This document shows, piece after piece, positions 59,714 to 64,000 of a stretch of DNA of 64,000 bases. The position numbers and the translations under genes were made by a program. Position 1 is the stretch's first letter, and every line of letters starts with the position of its first letter. Below the pieces are notes generated by a model. It was not told the origin of the DNA. It made no database searches and saw only the letters and a list, made by a program, of their open reading frames with translations. This stretch comes from Lumbricus rubellus. Taxonomy: Eukaryota; Annelida; Clitellata; Crassiclitellata; Lumbricidae. The DNA is taken from the NCBI GenBank assembly GCA_945859605.1, contig OX243817.1:19353634-19417633 (forward strand), in the 5' to 3' direction.

Positions 59714-62700
59714 ATGTGGCGCTTAGCCCCACGTATTTCGGAGAAATCGTCGCAGGTACTGTGCAGCAAAAAATGTTATAAACAGATTGTCTGAAAACAA
59801 CTCTGAGCTTTGATGGCCGCTTCAGTGACCTTCCTGTATTATCGTCCGCTTAGTGTCCGTTCACATCTGTTGAATTGCTCGTCTAATTGCTGTCAGATTA
59901 ACTTTCATATCGATGCTAATGTTGTGTGGACACTGCAGATTTACTTATACTGAGATACATAAACAGCAGGATGCCATTGTACTAGTATTGCAGTGCAATT
60001 AAATATTTCACCTTTGCATGTAATAGGCGTGTTGGACTGTTGGTGTCCCAAAAATGACCACTAGCGCACGCACAGAGTGGCACTTACACACTTTTGGAAA
60101 ATGGGCAGTTATTTTTTAGATGCTACTCTTGGGTTTCTAATCATTTTTTTGCACTAGAACACCAATGATACACAAAGCGAAACTGATAAATTTACTTACG
60201 GAAACCTTTTTGAAAGTACCCATGTTCTAAATTTCCTGCTTTGCATTTGCAAGTTCTTGCTAAAAACTGTACAGTTGCCATTGTACTTTGCCCTTCCTGC
60301 AAAAATTTCTACGGGCGTTCTGCTGCTCCATCACATGCACCCAGCACCACTGCTCTCTCCGCTAAGCTGCACATGCTAAGCGTTTTGTTTTGCATTACAT
60401 CGCCTCTCTACATTCTGTCAATATTTTAAATCGATGTACTTCTAATTAATACAATATTATAAATAAAAAAGTGTAATTTTTTATGTTAGTCATATAAAAT
60501 TATAGGATTTATGCGACTATCCATTTGTCATAGCTGTTTGGTATTATATACTGTGTTAGTTAGAACAATGATAAAAACAATCAGAGAAAGACATAAGAAA
60601 TGGATAGGGCATACGCTAAGAAGGGAGACAGTCTGGTGAAAACGGTGATAGAAGGAAAAATGGAGGGGAAACGAACAAGAGGAAGACCACGACAGATGTT
60701 GCTGGACACGCTGATGAAGAGGATCGGTTACCAAAGACTAAAGGAGAAGGCCCAGCGGAGGGAAGAGTGGCAACATTGGACAGCCGAACCTGCCTAGGGC
60801 AGAGAACCAGAAGAGAAGAAGTTAGAACAAATTCTTAAATCTTTGTACAAACAACATACAAATTGTACTGTATGTTGCAAGGTCTTTAATGTCTGGTGTT
60901 CATGGAAAATCTTGAACATGTTGCACATGTGGCATGCAATCGATTAAAATTTGATGTTGTTTGAGTAACTTCAGTGTGACTTGTGGTCTGCTTTGCCTGT
61001 AGGCACGATGTTCGCAAATGCTGAAAGTGCGGCATCTTGAGCGAGGAAGTCTCATGTGTACCCAGGCCGCCAAGTCTGAGCCCAAGAATCCGGAAGTAAA
61101 GGAAGAAACTCCACCACCTCCTCCCCCTCCTCCTCGCAAGTATGGTCATCTTTTTGGAAGTATTCTAAAGCAAGGTATGGTAAGGTAATTCTAGTTACAT
61201 TTGTAACAGAAAGATTTGTATGATGTAAATCGTATTATGGGGACACCTCTCTGTTTTTAGTTTTTTGCTGTTTTTTAGTACCTTTTCAAAGATTGCTTTC
61301 AACCTGAAAATTTTGCAATGAGAGGTATATATTTGGTTGTGTGTTTGTTGTCAGCCATATAAAGTACATCAAACTTTCACAGTTTATGGATATGGTTTTG
61401 GAATCAAGTATTTTAAGGTTTAAGTATATAATTATAGAAATAATTTATTTTATAAAAGGCAAAAAATAACCACTGCCTAAGTTGATGCCAGGTGTTGGTT
61501 ACATCACTCTCTGGAAGAGGGATGTTTCATGCAATTTTGTTTGTATATATTTTACTACCCGGTAACTTAAAATTCTGTTTCTGTAGTTTAACACTTTACT
61601 AATGGAGAGCACGTGCTAAAGTACATGGAAAACTAATCCCTCTCATCTTGAGTTAAAGGGTTAAAAAAATCAGCTTGTTTCTAGCATTTTTAACATTATC
61701 ATCTTTCAAAGCTTGACAAATCATTGGGGGAAGAAATCTTGTTTTTCCCCCCTATAACACTGGCATCGGCTCATGCATGGTCACAACTTGCATTTGTCAT
61801 GTACGGCATAATTCTGTGTGCAAAATGAACATTTCTTTCTTTCGAAGGGGTGGTTTTCTGTGGAAATTTCTCAGTCTGACGATATTTGGAGCTGGAGGCA
61901 CAATCGGTTACGCGTGGTACGATGCGGAATTTCGAAAGAATCTGGAGCATTATGTTCCCTATTCACAAGATGCTTTGAAATATGTCTTTGATTATCTTCC
62001 TCCTCCTCCAAATCAACCAACTAAGAGGTGAGTATCAGATCTATGCAGTACTTTTCATGGAAATGATTTTGTTTCAAACATCGTATCAATTGTTGACTTG
62101 ACCGTCCATGCTGGACCATTTAAATACAACTACTAATTGTTTGAAAGATGGCATGCTGTTGAGACTCTGCTGTGTTTGTTAACTGTGTCATATGGTCAGC
62201 AGAGTAAGGTTGTAATGCTACATATGTAATGTAATGTAATGCTATGTATGTAATGTAATGTAGTGCTGCTAATGTACTGAAAATTTACAGAGGTTGAATA
62301 TTGTTTATGCAGTTTTGAGCACTATGTTTATTTTTTATGTTTAAAAAAAATCAAATTCATGCACAGTTTGTAATTTTTAAGGACAGTTTGATTCATTGAG
62401 TTCTTTTAATTTTCACTTAAACTGCGAAAGTAAGTGTTTTGTACTTTTTAGTTGATGGTCTTTCCATTTACCGTATACAGACAATATTATCACATATATA
62501 GATATATATAAAATTATATATATATATTATTGTATGTATATTGTATAATCTGTTTATTTGGTTGCACTTGTATTTATTCTCAGTTTAACTCATTAATGTG
62601 TGTTAGAATGACATCTCGGTTCAGTGTATTTAAGTATTAATGAACGACAAAAATATTGTTAACGATAATTATAGAAATAATAATAGAAGTTGTGTCTCTT

Positions 62701-63523
62701 TCTGGTTTGTCCATTTTTGTTATAAGACATAATGTAGATTATTATAATTATCATCATGATTGTATTATCAATATAACCCTTTTTACTTTACTCTGGAGTG
62801 TGTAATTTTACATTATAGTGTTGAAGTTGCAAAGCCTTCAACAGTTCCTGAAGTGAAAAAACTGAAGGTCAGTAACTTGTAAATTTAATTATTTCACTGG
62901 TCCTGGTTGATTTGCCACAATCAGGCATAAATTTGTCAATCTTAGGTAGAGCTTTATTGCCAGGCTTTATACTGTACGTAGAAAACTGCATATTGCTATT
63001 GCTGCTCTTCAATTTTGAAGCCAGGATTATTTTCTTATACCTTCAGTTTCTCGAACTTTAAGCTATATTGAACATCAAGTGCAAACACGTGGATGCTTAG
63101 CTCTGTTTTTTTTAAATTTTAATATTATCGAACTTTTGCTTTTTCTTGTGAAGGTATTTAACTGTCCTTGTCAAACTATTGGCTAAGCGATTTATCGAAG
63201 TTGCAATCTGAAGTAACGGTTATGTCATGTACTTCAAGAAGTTACAGTTATATTCTGTACCTCAGGAAGTTCTGGTTATATCCTGTGCATCAAGAATTGG
63301 TTTTTATAGATCCTGTACCTCAAGAAGTTCTGGTTATATCCTGTACCTCAGTACTTGAGACCTGTTTTAGCTGAATAAGAATAATAACAACTGTTTCATT
63401 TCTTGACTGGCTCAAAGCATTAGATGCGGATGATACACAAAGGTGATGTAGCTATCAAGTAGTTGATGGTTACTTTGTTTTCACAGGTACCTGAACCTCC
63501 TGTAAAAGAAGAAAAACCTCCAG
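59714..63523 (+). CDS. IMMT: MICOS complex subunit MIC60 / mitofilin (5' part, 5 exons)
   Basis: The core MICOS subunit of the mitochondrial inner membrane, holding cristae junctions together. Exons: 59714-59755, 61003-61184, 61848-62027, 62819-62867, 63487-63523; the gene continues off the right edge. Phases join when exon 2 uses the donor AAG/GTAATT at 61185 rather than an earlier CAAG/GTATGG. Residues 1-40 are Arg-rich with no acidic cluster (MWRLAPRISEKSSQARCSQM), as in a mitochondrial presequence. Eight prolines follow at 51-58. The single membrane span at about 78-97 (FLWKFLSLTIFGAGGTIGYA) has the glycine-rich pattern of MIC60, then WYDAEFRKNLEHYVPYSQDA matches the conserved segment just after it. 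The short exons 4 and 5 encode the Pro/Lys-rich linker. The coiled coil and mitofilin domain are not in the window. Confidence 0.85.
60561..60830 (+). mobile_element. LINE C-terminal fragment
   Basis: Frames read KTIRERHKKWIGH and then, after a shift, RTRGRPRQMLLDTL and AQRREEWQHWTAEPA with a stop, followed by GAAGAGAAGAAG. Same family as 43697-43915 but opposite strand. It is in IMMT intron 1. Confidence 0.7.
61592..61660. mobile_element. TTAA-flanked mini-MITE
   Basis: TTAA at 61588-61591 and 61661-61664; ends CACTTTACTAATGG and TTGAGTTAAAGGG. Imperfect inverted ends, similar size to 46511-46572. In IMMT intron 2. Confidence 0.45.
63222..63352. repeat. Minisatellite, about 28-30 bp x 4-5
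   Basis: Degenerate units of TCCTGTACCTCAAGAAGTTC plus TGGTTATA. It lies in IMMT intron 4. The resulting frame is a repeat artefact. Confidence 0.8.
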
Positions 63524-64000
63524 GTTTGGTTGATTATTGTAACTAATTAAATTAATTTTTTTTAAGAACATGCAATGCTTTCTTATGCACGATGAGGGTA
63601 CGTAAGAACTCCGAAAATGAGTAGAGATCTTGAAGGGCACCATTTAAATTCATGTGATTGATAGAAAATAATTTTTTGCAGAAGTTCCTTTTTTTCTCGA
63701 TTTCTATGTGAACCATGTGAACTGTTTGCATTGTATTATACACATATATTTTGTGGACCAATTATTATGTGCGTTTGATTTGTTGATAGACACATGACTA
63801 TGCAAGTGATGGTGAAAATTGAACGCAAAGTAACCTGGCATAATTCTGTTCTATTTTTGGATTAATAAAGCACCTCTCTTGAATGTTTTTAGTGATTGGT
63901 ATAATTTTATCATACTTTAGGTGTTTATGTTCAGGTGATTGTGTGTATAGAGTGTGAATAAATTTGCAGAAAATTTTTATCGCCCTTGTACGGCAAATAA

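Noticed and set aside
60900..61139. Glycine-rich minus-strand protein
   Set aside because: It is the antisense of IMMT exon 2, whose proline codons read as glycine or arginine on the other strand.
61003..61174. IMMT exon 2 ending at the CAAG/GTATGG donor
   Set aside because: It leaves phase 1, which does not fit the exon 3 acceptor; the donor 10 bp further on gives phase 2 and a continuous MIC60 frame.

Overview
Animal nuclear DNA, about two-thirds A+T. Five conserved multi-exon genes are embedded in dense transposon-derived sequence. All introns I could place have GT-AG ends, apart from one or two probable GC-AG introns in EHHADH. Introns of 0.2-3 kb, many tRNA-derived SINEs, CR1/L2-like LINE ends and hAT MITEs suggest a marine invertebrate, perhaps a non-vertebrate deuterostome. 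The species cannot be fixed from the sequence. Gene identities rest on my own translation and remembered family sequences; no search was run.

Layout: (1) 1-5807, minus strand: the 5' seven coding exons of a serine carboxypeptidase of the CPVL type, running off the left edge. (2) 5808-7773: a head-to-head intergenic region with a 43-bp-TIR MITE and a perfect hairpin. (3) 7774-21621, plus strand: the complete peroxisomal bifunctional enzyme EHHADH, 18 exons plus one duplicated exon, ending in the peroxisomal signal SRL. (4) 22167-33964, minus strand: TTC29, 10 exons, a TPR protein of cilia and sperm flagella, tail-to-tail with EHHADH. (5) 33965-37961: intergenic, mostly SINEs and a TIR transposon inside a GTAT/GTAC array. 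(6) 37962-58166, minus strand: BBS9 (PTHB1), 20 exons, a BBSome subunit. (7) 58167-59713: a head-to-head intergenic region. (8) 59714 to the right edge, plus strand: the first five exons of IMMT (MIC60/mitofilin).

The genes form no operon. TTC29 and BBS9 are both ciliary and lie in tandem. EHHADH and IMMT serve peroxisomal and mitochondrial metabolism and structure; CPVL is a secreted or lysosomal peptidase.

The most interesting signals are about splicing. EHHADH exon 13 is tandemly duplicated, the two copies cannot both be included without a frameshift, and an inverted copy of their acceptor region lies 1.3 kb downstream, as expected of a competing RNA-pairing switch. The last EHHADH intron has tandem acceptors and alternative donors that decide whether the protein ends in the peroxisomal signal. 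Part of the TTC29 last exon is copied beside a SINE fragment, where it could act as an alternative terminal exon. BBS9 exon 7 has a duplicated 3' splice site.

Mobile DNA: at least three SINE families, one sharing its 3' end with an L2-like LINE in this window, about a dozen hAT-type elements (most with exact 8-bp duplications), a dead mariner, and tiny TTAA-flanked MITEs.
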